Assembly (NCBI GenBank): GCA_002305165.1
Contig: DBQI01000024.1
Location: 1 to 52,838 of the forward strand
Source: Armatimonadetes bacterium UBA1398
GTDB taxonomy: Bacteria > Armatimonadota > Zipacnadia > UBA1398
Length of the DNA: 52,838 nucleotides
Reading direction: 5' to 3'
Positions 19,057 through 27,386 of this stretch are shown one piece after another (the stretch's first letter is position 1; each line of letters opens with the position of its first letter). Below the pieces are notes generated by a model. It did not search any database. It saw only the letters and a list, made by a program, of their open reading frames with translations, and was not told the DNA's origin. The position numbers and the translations under genes were made by a program.

Positions 19057-19092
19057 AGACGCCCCCGGACCCACCAGCGGCCGAGGGCGTCT
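19057..19092 (+). terminator. Weak stem-loop after malate dehydrogenase
   Basis: AGACGCCC pairs with GGGCGTCT across a 20-base GC-rich loop, 84 bases after the mdh stop and before the oppositely oriented pseudogene. There is no T-run. It may terminate or protect the mdh message. Confidence 0.35.
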
Positions 19093-19128
19093 ATGACGTG
19101 GAGTAGGACCGGCGCACACGCGCCCCGC

Positions 19129-19365
19129 CTAGTTGCCTTGCAGGGACGGCCCCCCGTCGAATGCGCCATTGCTGGAGACGTTCACGAGCCCCTCCGGGGC
19201 GTCCGTTTTCGCGACGTACACTTCATAGTCCCCGTCGCGGGTGCTCCCCTTGGCGACCTTCGCGAGGACGGGCTGCCGGACCGAGTATGAGGACCTGACA
19301 GACGCCGGACCACTTCGGGCCGCCACCCAAGGCTCCCGGTTCACGGTTGCCGAATAGGGCGGCAT
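19129..19365 (-). pseudogene. Collapsed TolB-like beta-propeller gene (single blade left)
   Basis: This minus-strand frame ends in GDYEVYVAKTDAPEGLVNVS and GGPSLQGN, which closely matches the blades and the final SLQGN of the six-blade gene at the right edge. The DNA agrees too: about 34 of 36 bases around 19210-19245 match a blade near 52090. Its upstream boundary, PVLAKVA, corresponds to PVPAKVA at the start of the first blade of that gene. It therefore looks like the first blade's beginning joined directly to the last blade's end, with all internal repeats lost, as expected from recombination between repeats. The sequence further upstream is degraded, with no signal peptide or convincing start. 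A functional one-blade peptide is unlikely. Confidence 0.72.
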
Positions 19366-19404
19366 CCTACAGCGCCCATGGGCGCCCCTTCGAGGTGAGC
19401 AGGC

Positions 19405-20295
19405 ATGCACGACGACATCCGTATAGGAACCCTGGTCAATGGCGGGGCGAGCACGGCGAGTTACCTCCGTCAGATCCTGCCCCACGGCTTCGAGAGCTTC
19501 TCCATCACCTTCTGGCAGACCCTCGGCGGGGTCGACCTCGCCAAGCTGGCGGACGAGGTGCGGGAGGTTCTCGCCGGCAGCGACGCCGTGGTGAGCTGCC
19601 TGAGTTGCTTCGGCAATCCACTCATGGAGGATGACAAGGCGCAGGAGACCCGCCAGGCCTGGGAGCGGCTCATCGACGCCGCCCGCCTCTTCGACTGCGA
19701 CCTGGTGACCGGCTTCACCGGCCGAGTCGTTGACCTGCCTATCGACCAGTCGATGGACCGCTATGCCGAGGTATGGGGCCCGCTGCAGGCCCGAGCGGCG
19801 GACCAGGGAGTGCGCATCGCCTTCGAGAACTGCGACATGGGCGGGGACTGGTGGCGGGGCGACTGGAATATCGCCCACAACCCCACCGCGTGGCAGATGA
19901 TGTTCGACCGGATCCCCTCCGAGAACATCGGACTCCAGTGGGAGCCGTGCCACCAGATGGTCAGCCTCATCGATCCGATGCCGCAGCTCCGCGAATGGGT
20001 CGGGAAGATGTTCAACATCCACGGCAAGGACTGCACGGTGCTGTGGGATGTGGTGCGCGAGCACGGCTGCGACGGGCCGCACCCCTTCGCATTCCACCGC
20101 ACCCCCGGTTTCGGGGACTGCAACTGGACCGACATCATCTCGGAGCTGCGCCGTGGCGGCTTCCGCGGCTCGATCGACATCGAGGGGTGGCATGACCCCG
20201 TCTACCGCGACGATCTCGAGATGACCGGCCAAGTGCACGGCCTGAACTACCTGAAGCAGTGCCGGGGCGGGGCCTTCGTCCCGAACCCCTCTTAG
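19405..20295 (+). CDS. Sugar phosphate isomerase/epimerase-like protein (xylose isomerase-like TIM barrel)
   Basis: A 296-residue cytoplasmic TIM-barrel protein of the AP-endonuclease-2/xylose-isomerase-like superfamily, which holds inosose, hydroxypyruvate and tagatose/psicose isomerases and epimerases. The expected metal ligands appear in order at strand ends: Glu in IAFENCDMG, Glu-His in LQWEPCHQM, His in FNIHGKDC, and Glu-His in IDIEGWHDP. The start has GAGGTGAG a few bases upstream. It is a single plus-strand gene, bounded by the collapsed propeller on the left and a bidirectional hairpin on the right. The real substrate is not predictable; a role in processing sugars released by the nearby glycosidases is inference. 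Confidence 0.85.
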   Translation: MHDDIRIGTLVNGGASTASYLRQILPHGFESFSITFWQTLGGVDLAKLADEVREVLAGSDAVVSCLSCFGNPLMEDDKAQETRQAWERLIDAARLFDCDLVTGFTGRVVDLPIDQSMDRYAEVWGPLQARAADQGVRIAFENCDMGGDWWRGDWNIAHNPTAWQMMFDRIPSENIGLQWEPCHQMVSLIDPMPQLREWVGKMFNIHGKDCTVLWDVVREHGCDGPHPFAFHRTPGFGDCNWTDIISELRRGGFRGSIDIEGWHDPVYRDDLEMTGQVHGLNYLKQCRGGAFVPNPS

Positions 20296-20311
20296 CCGCT
20301 CGTCAGCTCGT

Positions 20312-20343
20312 CCGCCTCCGCCGCCCCAGAGCGGCGGAGGCGG
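20312..20343. terminator. Bidirectional hairpin between convergent genes
   Basis: A perfect 13-bp stem (CCGCCTCCGCCGC with its complement) closes a 6-base CCCAGA loop. It lies between the stops of the plus-strand isomerase-like gene and the minus-strand glycosidase, 6 bases from the latter, and can serve both transcripts. There is no T-run on either side. Confidence 0.75.
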
Positions 20344-20349
20344 GCCGGG

Positions 20350-22737
20350 CTACTGCACTACCAGCACCCAATCCTCGTCGTCGGGCGCGACGTACGAGCC
20401 ATCCTCGGGCTCGGCGGGGCTCCAATCACCCGTCCGGGGGTTGTACCACCGCGCGAGATCCTCTCCCGCCACAGCGTCAGGATCGAGCCACACCGCCCCA
20501 CCGCGAGCCAGGTAGACCACTGCAAGCTCGCCCTCAGGGTGTCGGAGGCCCATGACGCTGAGCCCCCCAGTGCTGCTGCCCGGACTCCAGAGGGACGGCT
20601 CGCCGTTGGCCGAGGTGTTCTGCGTGCGGAACCGCACTTCGTAGGCCGCCTCTCCCTGTCCGAGGGTGAAGTTCCGCTGCCCCGTATCGCGCGAGAGGGT
20701 GACGATGCGCGCCGGACCCGCCTGCGTGGTGTTGGCGGGGGAGACCCAGGCCTGCAGGGACATCTCGCCGCTCGCGGTGACCGCGTCGATCAGCTTCGTC
20801 GCGGGGCCCTCGGAGGCGATGAGCGCATCCTCGTTGATCTTGAGGCCGCCTCCCGGGAGCCACTCAACGGCCTCCGGGTCCTCGACGCGGAGATCGAGCG
20901 AGGCGCCCTCGCCGGACGTGTCGCGGATGACGTCGCCGGCACCCTCGGAGAAGTCGTAGGCGACCACGGCCCCCGGGGTCGGCTCCCCGGAGCGGGCGGC
21001 CTCCGCCACGTCGTCGGCCGACAGGGCGCGGTCGTAGATCGCGACGCCGTGCAGCTCACCGAGCCAGGCGCGGTCGCGGGTCATCTCATTGCCGAGACCG
21101 AGGCGCATGGACGGGTCCCAGTTCGCCAGAGCGCCCGGGGCGGCGCCTTCCGCGACGAGCTCACCATCGACGTAGAGTCGCGTCGCGCCGTCGGAGTCGC
21201 GGGTGTAGGCGACGTGGCTCAGGTTGGTGACCACGGCCCCCCGCTTCGCGGTGGTGTAGAAGCTGCTGTCCGGCTCCAGGGTCCACCACGGCAGCGAGGT
21301 GAAGAAGTCGACCATGTGCCCGTAGCCGCGGAAGAGGACCATCGAGTCATCGCCCCGACCGTTGATCCAGCCGCCGCCGGTGTCGCGTCCCCAGCCCGTG
21401 CCGGTGTCGGCGCGCTCGCCGCCGGTCTGGTAGCCACCCGCCATCGCGATCTCCCACGCTAGTCGCCGACGGTTGTCCGCCGCCCGAGTCGGGGCTTGCC
21501 GCCCGCCGCCCCAGGCGGGGTAGTGGTCCTCGTAACCGTATTCCTCGTTCACCTGAGGCATGGGCCGGCCTGTCGCCGCCTGCCTCTCCCGGTGGGAGAG
21601 CATGAACCGGTACCCGCCGCTCTCGTCCCACGCCTGGTACATGGCGAAGTCCGCCCAGGGCGAAGTTCGGAAGGGGAAGTCGCCGTGGCCGTGTATCGAG
21701 GTCAGGTGTCCGTACGGGTCCGTCTCCTCGATAAGGGCGCCCATCCGCTCGGCCCACCCCTCGTCGCGAAAGAGCTGGTACTCGTTCGTGACGTCCCACA
21801 TCACGTTCGAGTACGGCGCGAGCCGAGCGATCGCGTAGCGGTAGTAGCGCTGCTCATCCGCGCCCGCCGGGTCGTCACCAAAGGGGTACACGCCTGGCCG
21901 CGCCCCGTCCACATAGAAGATGACGGAGATGACCACATCGAGGTCCCGCGCGTGGCGGAGCAGCTCATCCCACTTGCGCCAGTACTCGACATTGAAGCGG
22001 GTCACGTCGAAGCCCGGATCCTCGACATCCTCGGGCCGCGCCGCCACCCAAGGATTGAGGCAGAAGCTGAAACGGTCCGTGGGGTAGACGTTCTCGAACC
22101 AGGCTTGGCCGTCGTGGACCCGGCCCGCCAGAGCCGACCGCACCCGGCTGACCTTCAGCCGAGCCAGACGGTCCAGGTTGCTCCTGATGATCTCCTCGTC
22201 CCAGCCCGCGAGGAAGTAGGCAGTGGTGCCGTTGTAGAAGTAGTGCTCCCCGGTCCCCTCCCACATGAAGTGCCAGGGGTGTTCCGGATCCACGCGCACC
22301 AGGCCTCGGCGGCGAGCGTCCACAGCCTCGAACCGTCCCTCGAAAGCCCACTCCTCCCCGCCGGCCCGGATGTTGATGTGGTAGGTATGCTCACCGCGAA
22401 CGGTGGGCATGAAGCGGATGCGGTACTCGCTGCCATCCGCGGAGTCGCAGAACCCCTCGACCACGCGCGCGGGACCGCCTGCCTGCCCGAACTCGCCCCG
22501 CACCTCGACCTCGGTGAACGGATTCCCAGGCGGAGGCGGGTCCATCCGAAAGACGACCTCGGCGAAGTCATAGACCTCGACCCGGTCCGCCTCTAGGCTG
22601 GCCGTGACCTCGCCCGGTTGGGCGAGCGCGTTGCCCGAGGCGATGATCCCCAACACCACCATCACCGACCACAGAGACCACCCATGCCCGTGCGATCCGA
22701 TCGCTTGACGCAACACCGCGCTCATCTCCTTCGTCAT
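20350..22737 (-). CDS. Secreted DUF5060/DUF4038 glycosidase-like protein with an inserted, permuted LamG module
   Basis: A 795-residue secreted protein. A signal segment (about 20-40, SVMVVLGIIASGNALA) is followed by a DUF5060-type beta domain (about 42-130, VEVYDFAEVVFRM onward), a DUF4038/apiosidase-like TIM barrel (about 145-495; YFYNGTTAYFLAGWDE, VMWDVTNEY, PQVNEEYGYED) and, at the end, the collagen-binding-like domain usual in this family (about 728-795, AVVYLARGGAV, ARWYNPRTGDW). Between barrel and terminal domain sits a laminin-G/concanavalin-like module of about 224 residues whose halves are reversed: the second half (LSHVAYTRD, LYVDGEL, VAIYDRALS) comes first and the first half (YDFSEGAGDVIRDTSG, MSLQAWVSPANTTQ) comes after. 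Start choice is uncertain (ATG at 22764, 22737 or 22725; none has a well-spaced ribosome site). Confidence 0.82.
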   Translation of the reverse strand: MTKEMSAVLRQAIGSHGHGWSLWSVMVVLGIIASGNALAQPGEVTASLEADRVEVYDFAEVVFRMDPPPPGNPFTEVEVRGEFGQAGGPARVVEGFCDSADGSEYRIRFMPTVRGEHTYHINIRAGGEEWAFEGRFEAVDARRRGLVRVDPEHPWHFMWEGTGEHYFYNGTTAYFLAGWDEEIIRSNLDRLARLKVSRVRSALAGRVHDGQAWFENVYPTDRFSFCLNPWVAARPEDVEDPGFDVTRFNVEYWRKWDELLRHARDLDVVISVIFYVDGARPGVYPFGDDPAGADEQRYYRYAIARLAPYSNVMWDVTNEYQLFRDEGWAERMGALIEETDPYGHLTSIHGHGDFPFRTSPWADFAMYQAWDESGGYRFMLSHRERQAATGRPMPQVNEEYGYEDHYPAWGGGRQAPTRAADNRRRLAWEIAMAGGYQTGGERADTGTGWGRDTGGGWINGRGDDSMVLFRGYGHMVDFFTSLPWWTLEPDSSFYTTAKRGAVVTNLSHVAYTRDSDGATRLYVDGELVAEGAAPGALANWDPSMRLGLGNEMTRDRAWLGELHGVAIYDRALSADDVAEAARSGEPTPGAVVAYDFSEGAGDVIRDTSGEGASLDLRVEDPEAVEWLPGGGLKINEDALIASEGPATKLIDAVTASGEMSLQAWVSPANTTQAGPARIVTLSRDTGQRNFTLGQGEAAYEVRFRTQNTSANGEPSLWSPGSSTGGLSVMGLRHPEGELAVVYLARGGAVWLDPDAVAGEDLARWYNPRTGDWSPAEPEDGSYVAPDDEDWVLVVQ

Positions 22738-22805
22738 CGTGACTGCGCACGATGGAAACGCCATATGGGACACGCGGAGCGAGGGGTCGGTTGCGCGGGG
22801 TCGCG

Positions 22806-23549
22806 CTACTTCGCGGAGACCTCCAGGCCCTCGCCGTCGAGGATCACGTTCACGCTGGCGCGCATGTTGGCGGGATCGCGAACCCATTCCAGATAGTGGA
22901 CCAGCGCGGTTGCCGAGTTCACGCTGTTGTGGGCGAGCACGACCGCGCCGCGCGGCATCTTGTGATACGCCTCCCGGAGGATGTCGTAGTAGATGCCCTT
23001 GCCCCGATGGTCGGTCCCGTCCGCGTCGAGGTAGAGGAGGTGGATGTCGGCGGGGAACTCCCTGACCACATCCCTGGCATCGGCGGCCACGACCCGCGCC
23101 ACGCCCGTCGGGTCGATGCGGCGAACGTTGCGCTCGGCGCGCTCGGCCTCTTCGGGCTTGATCTCCACGCCGATGAGGTTCGCAGCCTCATAACACGCCC
23201 CCGGCCCGACGCCGGCGCCGGCGTTCGAGACGAAGGTGTTCCCACAGAAGACGCCCGCGGCGATCATATTCCTGGGCTGGATGATGGCGTTGATGGCGTA
23301 GATCAGCCGCTGCTGGCGATGGGTGATGGCGGTCCAGGGGATCTCGAAGGTCTCGGCGATCCCCTGGCGGTGGGCAAGCATCTTGTCCGCTGGGTAGTTG
23401 GCATGGGGCAGCACGCCGGCGTCGACGAGCTCCATCAGAGCGGCGTCAACGACGGCGATCTCCTGTTGGACCGGCTCCACTCGTTCGTGGGGGTTGCCGT
23501 AGTCCATGCGGTAGGCTTGCCAATCGTCGGCGCGGAACTCTCGCGGCAT
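22806..23549 (-). CDS. Class I SAM-dependent methyltransferase-like protein
   Basis: A 247-residue cytoplasmic protein with a Rossmann-type methyltransferase fold. ANLIGVEIKPEEAERAERNV is the strand-2 acidic region that binds the SAM ribose, VVAADARDVV fits the adenine-binding region, and LLYLDADGTD with a following REAYHKMPRGAVVLAHNS resembles the metal-dependent O-methyltransferase group. The glycine-rich motif I (AAGVFCGNTFVS) is poor, so activity is not assured. The ATG at 23549 has GGAG 6 bases upstream; an ATG four codons earlier is possible. It lies upstream of the DUF4038 glycosidase on the same strand (68-base gap) and downstream, in opposite direction, of the tRNA cluster. The substrate is unknown. 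Confidence 0.65.
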   Translation of the reverse strand: MPREFRADDWQAYRMDYGNPHERVEPVQQEIAVVDAALMELVDAGVLPHANYPADKMLAHRQGIAETFEIPWTAITHRQQRLIYAINAIIQPRNMIAAGVFCGNTFVSNAGAGVGPGACYEAANLIGVEIKPEEAERAERNVRRIDPTGVARVVAADARDVVREFPADIHLLYLDADGTDHRGKGIYYDILREAYHKMPRGAVVLAHNSVNSATALVHYLEWVRDPANMRASVNVILDGEGLEVSAK

Positions 23550-23631
23550 CGAGGTCTCCATACCTGGGGATGGGTGGCGCGGCGCGGTTTTCGGGAGACC
23601 GTCCCATGGTCCCTCCCGCTCGCGAATCGGC

Positions 23632-23660
23632 TTGCGCGGGGCGAGACGGCGTGGTACACT
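23632..23660 (+). promoter_or_regulatory. Candidate promoter for the tRNA cluster
   Basis: TTGCGC and TACACT are separated by 17 bases, and the -10 box ends 29 bases before tRNA-Ser. A TTGACA closer to the tRNA (23673-23678) has no -10 partner outside the gene. Confidence 0.4.
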
Positions 23661-23689
23661 CCCGAATCTGGATTGACAAGGTAATCGGT

Positions 23690-23784
23690 GGAGTGATGGC
23701 CGAGTGGCTGAAGGCGTCTGCCTGCTAAGCAGATAGGGTGGGCTAATCCTGCCCTCGTGGGTTCAAATCCCACTCACTCCGCCA
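23690..23784 (+). tRNA. tRNA-Ser (GCT)
   Basis: A complete class II tRNA: acceptor GGAGTGA pairs with TCACTCC, followed by G and an encoded CCA. The anticodon loop CTGCTAA shows GCT, reading AGC/AGU serine codons. The long variable arm and the T-loop GTTCAAATC are normal for tRNA-Ser. First of three tRNAs on this strand. Confidence 0.96.
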
Positions 23785-23817
23785 CCATAACCCAAGCCCC
23801 GAGATGGGGCGCGACGC

Positions 23818-23894
23818 GCGGCCGTGGCCAAATGGATTAAGGCTCCTGACTACGGATCAGGCGATTGGGGGTTCGAGTCCCTCCGGCCGCGCCA
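23818..23894 (+). tRNA. tRNA-Arg (ACG)
   Basis: A 77-base class I tRNA: acceptor GCGGCCG pairs with CGGCCGC, with encoded CCA. The stem CCTGA/TCAGG holds the loop CTACGGA, anticodon ACG, which is normally deaminated to ICG and reads CGU/CGC/CGA. It closely resembles the next tRNA. Confidence 0.96.
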
Positions 23895-23915
23895 CCACAC
23901 AGACAAGCCCCAAGC

Positions 23916-23992
23916 GCGGCCGTAGCCAAAAGGATCAAGGCGTCTGGCTTCGGACCAGAAGATTGGGGGTTCGAGTCCTCCCGGCCGCGCCA
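23916..23992 (+). tRNA. tRNA-Arg (TCG)
   Basis: A 77-base tRNA with the same acceptor and T arms as the preceding tRNA-Arg. The stem TCTGG/CCAGA holds the loop CTTCGGA, anticodon TCG, which reads CGA and CGG. The encoded CCA is present. The near identity outside the anticodon arm suggests tandem duplication. Confidence 0.95.
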
Positions 23993-24023
23993 GCTTCCAC
24001 TCCTCCACGGGCGCCACACACCA

Positions 24024-25421
24024 CTACCCATCACCCGCCGGGGGGCCGCTCGCCTTCGATAGCCCGATCGGCTTCTCCCAACGCCCCGAAAGGTAGTATA
24101 CGAGGCTGAGCACAGCGCCCGTCGCGAACCCGACGCAGATGCCCCACCACACGCCCTCCACCGCCTGGACGCGGCCCGCGATGTAGTAGGCGGCGGGGAC
24201 ACGCACAACCCAGAGGCTGAGCACGCTGATGACCGTCGTCACCATGGTGTGCCCCGCGCCGTTGATGATTCCGTTGCTCGTGAACATGATCGCGAAGCAG
24301 ATGTAGCCCGGCGCGAGCCGTAGGAGATAGCCCGCGCCTGTCTCGATCACCTGCGGATCGTTGATGAACACGCGCATCAGCGTATGGGGGATCAGCACCA
24401 TGGGGATGCCCGCAAGCACCGTGATCGAGCCGCTGAGCGCCAGCGACCAGCGGAAGGACTCGCGCACCCGATCGAAGAGGTCGGCGCCGATGTTCTGGCC
24501 GGCCACGCTCGATGCGGCCATGGCGATCGTCATCGCCGGCAGGAGCGCGAAGCCCTCGATCCGCCACGCCGTGCCGTATGCCGCCGCCGCCGTGTCGCCG
24601 AACCTGTTCACGAGGGCGACCACGGCGAGGATCGCGCCGGATACCATCGACTGCTGCACCGCCACGGGCGCGCCGATCCGGAGGAGCAGCCAGGCCGAGC
24701 GCGCGTCCGAGCGGAGCCGCAGCCACGGCGGGCTGACCAGGTGCTTCCTCCACGCGAGATACGCGGCCGTCGCCACGAAGGCCAGGGTCTGCGAGACGAT
24801 CAGAGCGTAGGCGGTCCCCATCAAGCCGTAGGCGGGCATACCGAGCCAGCCGAACATGAGGATCGGATCGAGCCCGGCGGCGATGACCAGGCCACCGGCT
24901 TGGAAGTAGATCGGCGTCGTCGCGTCCCCGGCGCCGCGGAGGAGCGCCGCGAGGAGGAAGAGGCCGAAGGAGGGGAGGGTGCTGATGAGGTAGACCTTGA
25001 GATAGTCCACGCCGATCCGCAGAACGTCCTCGGGCGTGTTCAGCCGCGTGAGCGCCGGCTCCACGATGAGGGTGCCGATGATCCAGAGCGCCACGCCGGC
25101 GATCCCCACGAACACCGCCGACGTGCGAACGACGCGTCCGACCGCGGGCCAGTCCTTCGCGCCGTATGCCTGCGCGACGAGGATGTTTGACGCCGTGGTG
25201 AGCCCGGTAGCGATGGAGGTGAGGAAGAAGAAGACGGGCCAGCCTACGGTGATCGCCGCCATGGCCTCGGTTCCGAGTCCCTTGCCGACCCAGATCCCGT
25301 TCACGACGTCGTAGGCATTACGGAGCCCGCTCATCGCGAGCATGGGGAGGCAGAAGCCGATGAGGTGGCGGGGGATGCTGCCGGTGGTGAGGTCGTGGCC
25401 GCTGTTGCCGGCTTGCTGCAT
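24024..25421 (-). CDS. MATE family efflux transporter
   Basis: A 465-residue inner-membrane exporter of the MATE/DinF family, which pumps cationic drugs or metabolites out in exchange for Na+ or H+. The family opening is clear (LTTGSIPRHLIGFCLPMLAM), about twelve hydrophobic segments follow, and the two halves repeat the internal pattern (for example NAYDVVNGIWVGKGLG in the first and VALVNRFGDTAAAAYG in the second). ATG start with a weak GCGAGG about 9 bases upstream. It is divergent from the ABC operon (171-base gap) and its 3' end lies 31 bases from the tRNA-Arg, on the opposite strand. The substrate is unknown. Confidence 0.92.
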   Translation of the reverse strand: MQQAGNSGHDLTTGSIPRHLIGFCLPMLAMSGLRNAYDVVNGIWVGKGLGTEAMAAITVGWPVFFFLTSIATGLTTASNILVAQAYGAKDWPAVGRVVRTSAVFVGIAGVALWIIGTLIVEPALTRLNTPEDVLRIGVDYLKVYLISTLPSFGLFLLAALLRGAGDATTPIYFQAGGLVIAAGLDPILMFGWLGMPAYGLMGTAYALIVSQTLAFVATAAYLAWRKHLVSPPWLRLRSDARSAWLLLRIGAPVAVQQSMVSGAILAVVALVNRFGDTAAAAYGTAWRIEGFALLPAMTIAMAASSVAGQNIGADLFDRVRESFRWSLALSGSITVLAGIPMVLIPHTLMRVFINDPQVIETGAGYLLRLAPGYICFAIMFTSNGIINGAGHTMVTTVISVLSLWVVRVPAAYYIAGRVQAVEGVWWGICVGFATGAVLSLVYYLSGRWEKPIGLSKASGPPAGDG

Positions 25422-25592
25422 GAGTGTGAGCCTCGCGCTCGGGTGGGATCGAGGAGCGGTGAAGCCCCCGAGTGTAGCCGTGCCAATAGGGTGTGGGCAA
25501 GGCGGCCGTTGGCGCGGCTCCTCGCGCGTCGCGGAGGAAAGGGCTACACTATCACTTTCGGTTCGGAGTAGTCCGCGCGGAGTGATCCGAGC

Positions 25593-27383
25593 TTGCCCAC
25601 CTTGAAGCGCCTGCTAGCCGAGTCCCTGCGCCACTGGCGGCTCCAGCTCGCCGTGCTGCTGTTGTCGATCGGCTCCCAGGCGGCGATGATCGCGGTGCCG
25701 GCGGTCATCGGCGCGATGGTCGACCCCGTGTTCATCGACGGGCACACCGATACGCTCCCCATGCTCTCCATCGTCGTCATCGCGCTCGCCGTCCTCAAGA
25801 GCGGCCTGCAGTATGGGGAGATGGTCGTGGGCGGGCGGTTCGGGCAATACGTCATGCGCGATATGCGGCGCGACCTCTACCAACACCTCTGCCGCCTCTC
25901 CTTCTCCTACTTCGACCGCACCCGAACGGGCGAGATCATGTCCCGGGTCATCAACGATATGGAGCCGATCGGCGGATTCATGGTGTTCCAGAGCCGGCAG
26001 ATCATCCGGTGCACCGTGCTGTTCCTCGGTAGCTTGATCTACTGCGCGACATTGAACTGGAAGCTCGCCCTGGCGTCCCTCGGCACCCTGCCGCTGCTGA
26101 CGTTGAGCGCCGCCGTGTGCGGCCTGTACATCCGGCCCGCCTTCGAGCGGTCGCGGGCGGTGCTCGCCGAGATCACCACGCGGCTCCAAGAGTCCATCGG
26201 CGCCATCATGATCGTGAAGACTTACTGCCGGGAGGAGCGGGAGATCGAGCGTTTCGACCAGGATTCCGCGCGCCTTCGCGACGCGACGTATATCGCCGAG
26301 CGGATCGACGCCCTTTACTTCCCGCTCACGGGCCTCTGGGCGGCGATCTCCTCCATCATCGTCGTATGGTATGGCGGGGCGCTCACCCTGGGCGGCGAGC
26401 TGAGCCCGGGCGAGTTCATCACCTTCAGCATGTTCATCGCCTTCCTCATCATGCCGATGCGGATGATGGGATGGGGCGTGAGTAGCGGCATGCGCGCCTT
26501 GGCCGCTGCCGGCCGAATCTACGCGATCGCGGATGAGGAGCCCGACCTGGTATCGCCCGAGGTGCCGACGCCCCTGGGCCGGATTGAGGGGGAGATCCGG
26601 TTCGAGGGCGTGACCTTCGCCTATCCCGGTGGCGAGCCGGTGCTGCGCGGCCTGGATCTCCACATTCGGCCGGGCGAGACGCTGGGGATCCTCGGGCCCG
26701 TGGCCTCGGGGAAGAGTACGCTGGTGTCGCTGATCCCTCGATACTACGATCCGGACGAAGGCCGGGTGCTCGTGGATGGCGTCGATGTGCGCGAGCTCGA
26801 CCTTGAGAAGCTTCGGTCGCAAATCGGTTTTGTCTTCCAGGAGTCCTTCCTCTTTTCCGGCAGCATACGAGAGAACATCGCCTTCGGACGCGTGGACGCG
26901 ACGGAGGAGGAGGTGCGGCAAGCGGCCCAGGATGCCGCCATCCTCGAGTTCATCGATGGCCTGGAAGACGGGATGGACACCGAGGTGGGGGAGCGGGGCA
27001 TGAGGCTCTCGGGCGGCCAGCAGCAGCGACTGGCAATCGCCCGCGCAATCATCACCGACCCACGAGTACTCATCCTCGACAGCTGCACATCGAGCGTCGA
27101 CACCTATACCGAGCATCTCATACAGAAAGCGCTTGCGCGGCTGATGAGGAGCCGGACCACCATCATCATCGCCCATCGCGCATCATCCGTGGCGATGGCC
27201 GATCGAGTCATCGTGCTGGACGAGGGACGGATCGTGCAGGACGGGGCGCCCGAGGAGTTGGCCGAGGACGAGGCGGGGCCTTATGGGCGGCTGGCGAGGA
27301 TGCAGCGGGAGTTCGAGGAGGAGCGGGGCCGGTCGCCCGTCGAGTGCGCGGCCACGGATAGCCGCGGAGAGGGAGGCGGGTAG
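25593..27383 (+). CDS. ABC exporter half-transporter with degenerate catalytic site (heterodimer subunit 1)
   Basis: A 596-residue protein with an exporter-type membrane domain (six segments, about 15-310) fused to an ATPase domain (about 345-575). Walker A is GPVASGKST near residue 370, the signature is canonical LSGGQQQRLAIARA near 472, but Walker B reads VLILDSCTSSVD: the catalytic Glu after the Asp is Ser. The H-loop His is present (IIAHRASS). This is the pattern of the inactive-site subunit of heterodimeric exporters such as TM287/288 and BmrCD. The TTG start has GGAG 10 bases upstream. The next gene, 3 bases away, supplies the complementary half. Together they would export a drug, lipid or peptide across the inner membrane. 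Confidence 0.92.
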   Translation: MPTLKRLLAESLRHWRLQLAVLLLSIGSQAAMIAVPAVIGAMVDPVFIDGHTDTLPMLSIVVIALAVLKSGLQYGEMVVGGRFGQYVMRDMRRDLYQHLCRLSFSYFDRTRTGEIMSRVINDMEPIGGFMVFQSRQIIRCTVLFLGSLIYCATLNWKLALASLGTLPLLTLSAAVCGLYIRPAFERSRAVLAEITTRLQESIGAIMIVKTYCREEREIERFDQDSARLRDATYIAERIDALYFPLTGLWAAISSIIVVWYGGALTLGGELSPGEFITFSMFIAFLIMPMRMMGWGVSSGMRALAAAGRIYAIADEEPDLVSPEVPTPLGRIEGEIRFEGVTFAYPGGEPVLRGLDLHIRPGETLGILGPVASGKSTLVSLIPRYYDPDEGRVLVDGVDVRELDLEKLRSQIGFVFQESFLFSGSIRENIAFGRVDATEEEVRQAAQDAAILEFIDGLEDGMDTEVGERGMRLSGGQQQRLAIARAIITDPRVLILDSCTSSVDTYTEHLIQKALARLMRSRTTIIIAHRASSVAMADRVIVLDEGRIVQDGAPEELAEDEAGPYGRLARMQREFEEERGRSPVECAATDSRGEGGG

Positions 27384-27386
27384 CCC

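Noticed and set aside
23837..24208. Open frame of 123 residues on the minus strand across the tRNAs
   Set aside because: It crosses two tRNA genes and part of the MATE gene in antisense and has no family features.
25545..25550. TACACT upstream of the ABC operon as a -10 box
   Set aside because: The sequence 17 bases upstream (TCGCGC) is a poor -35; not strong enough to list.
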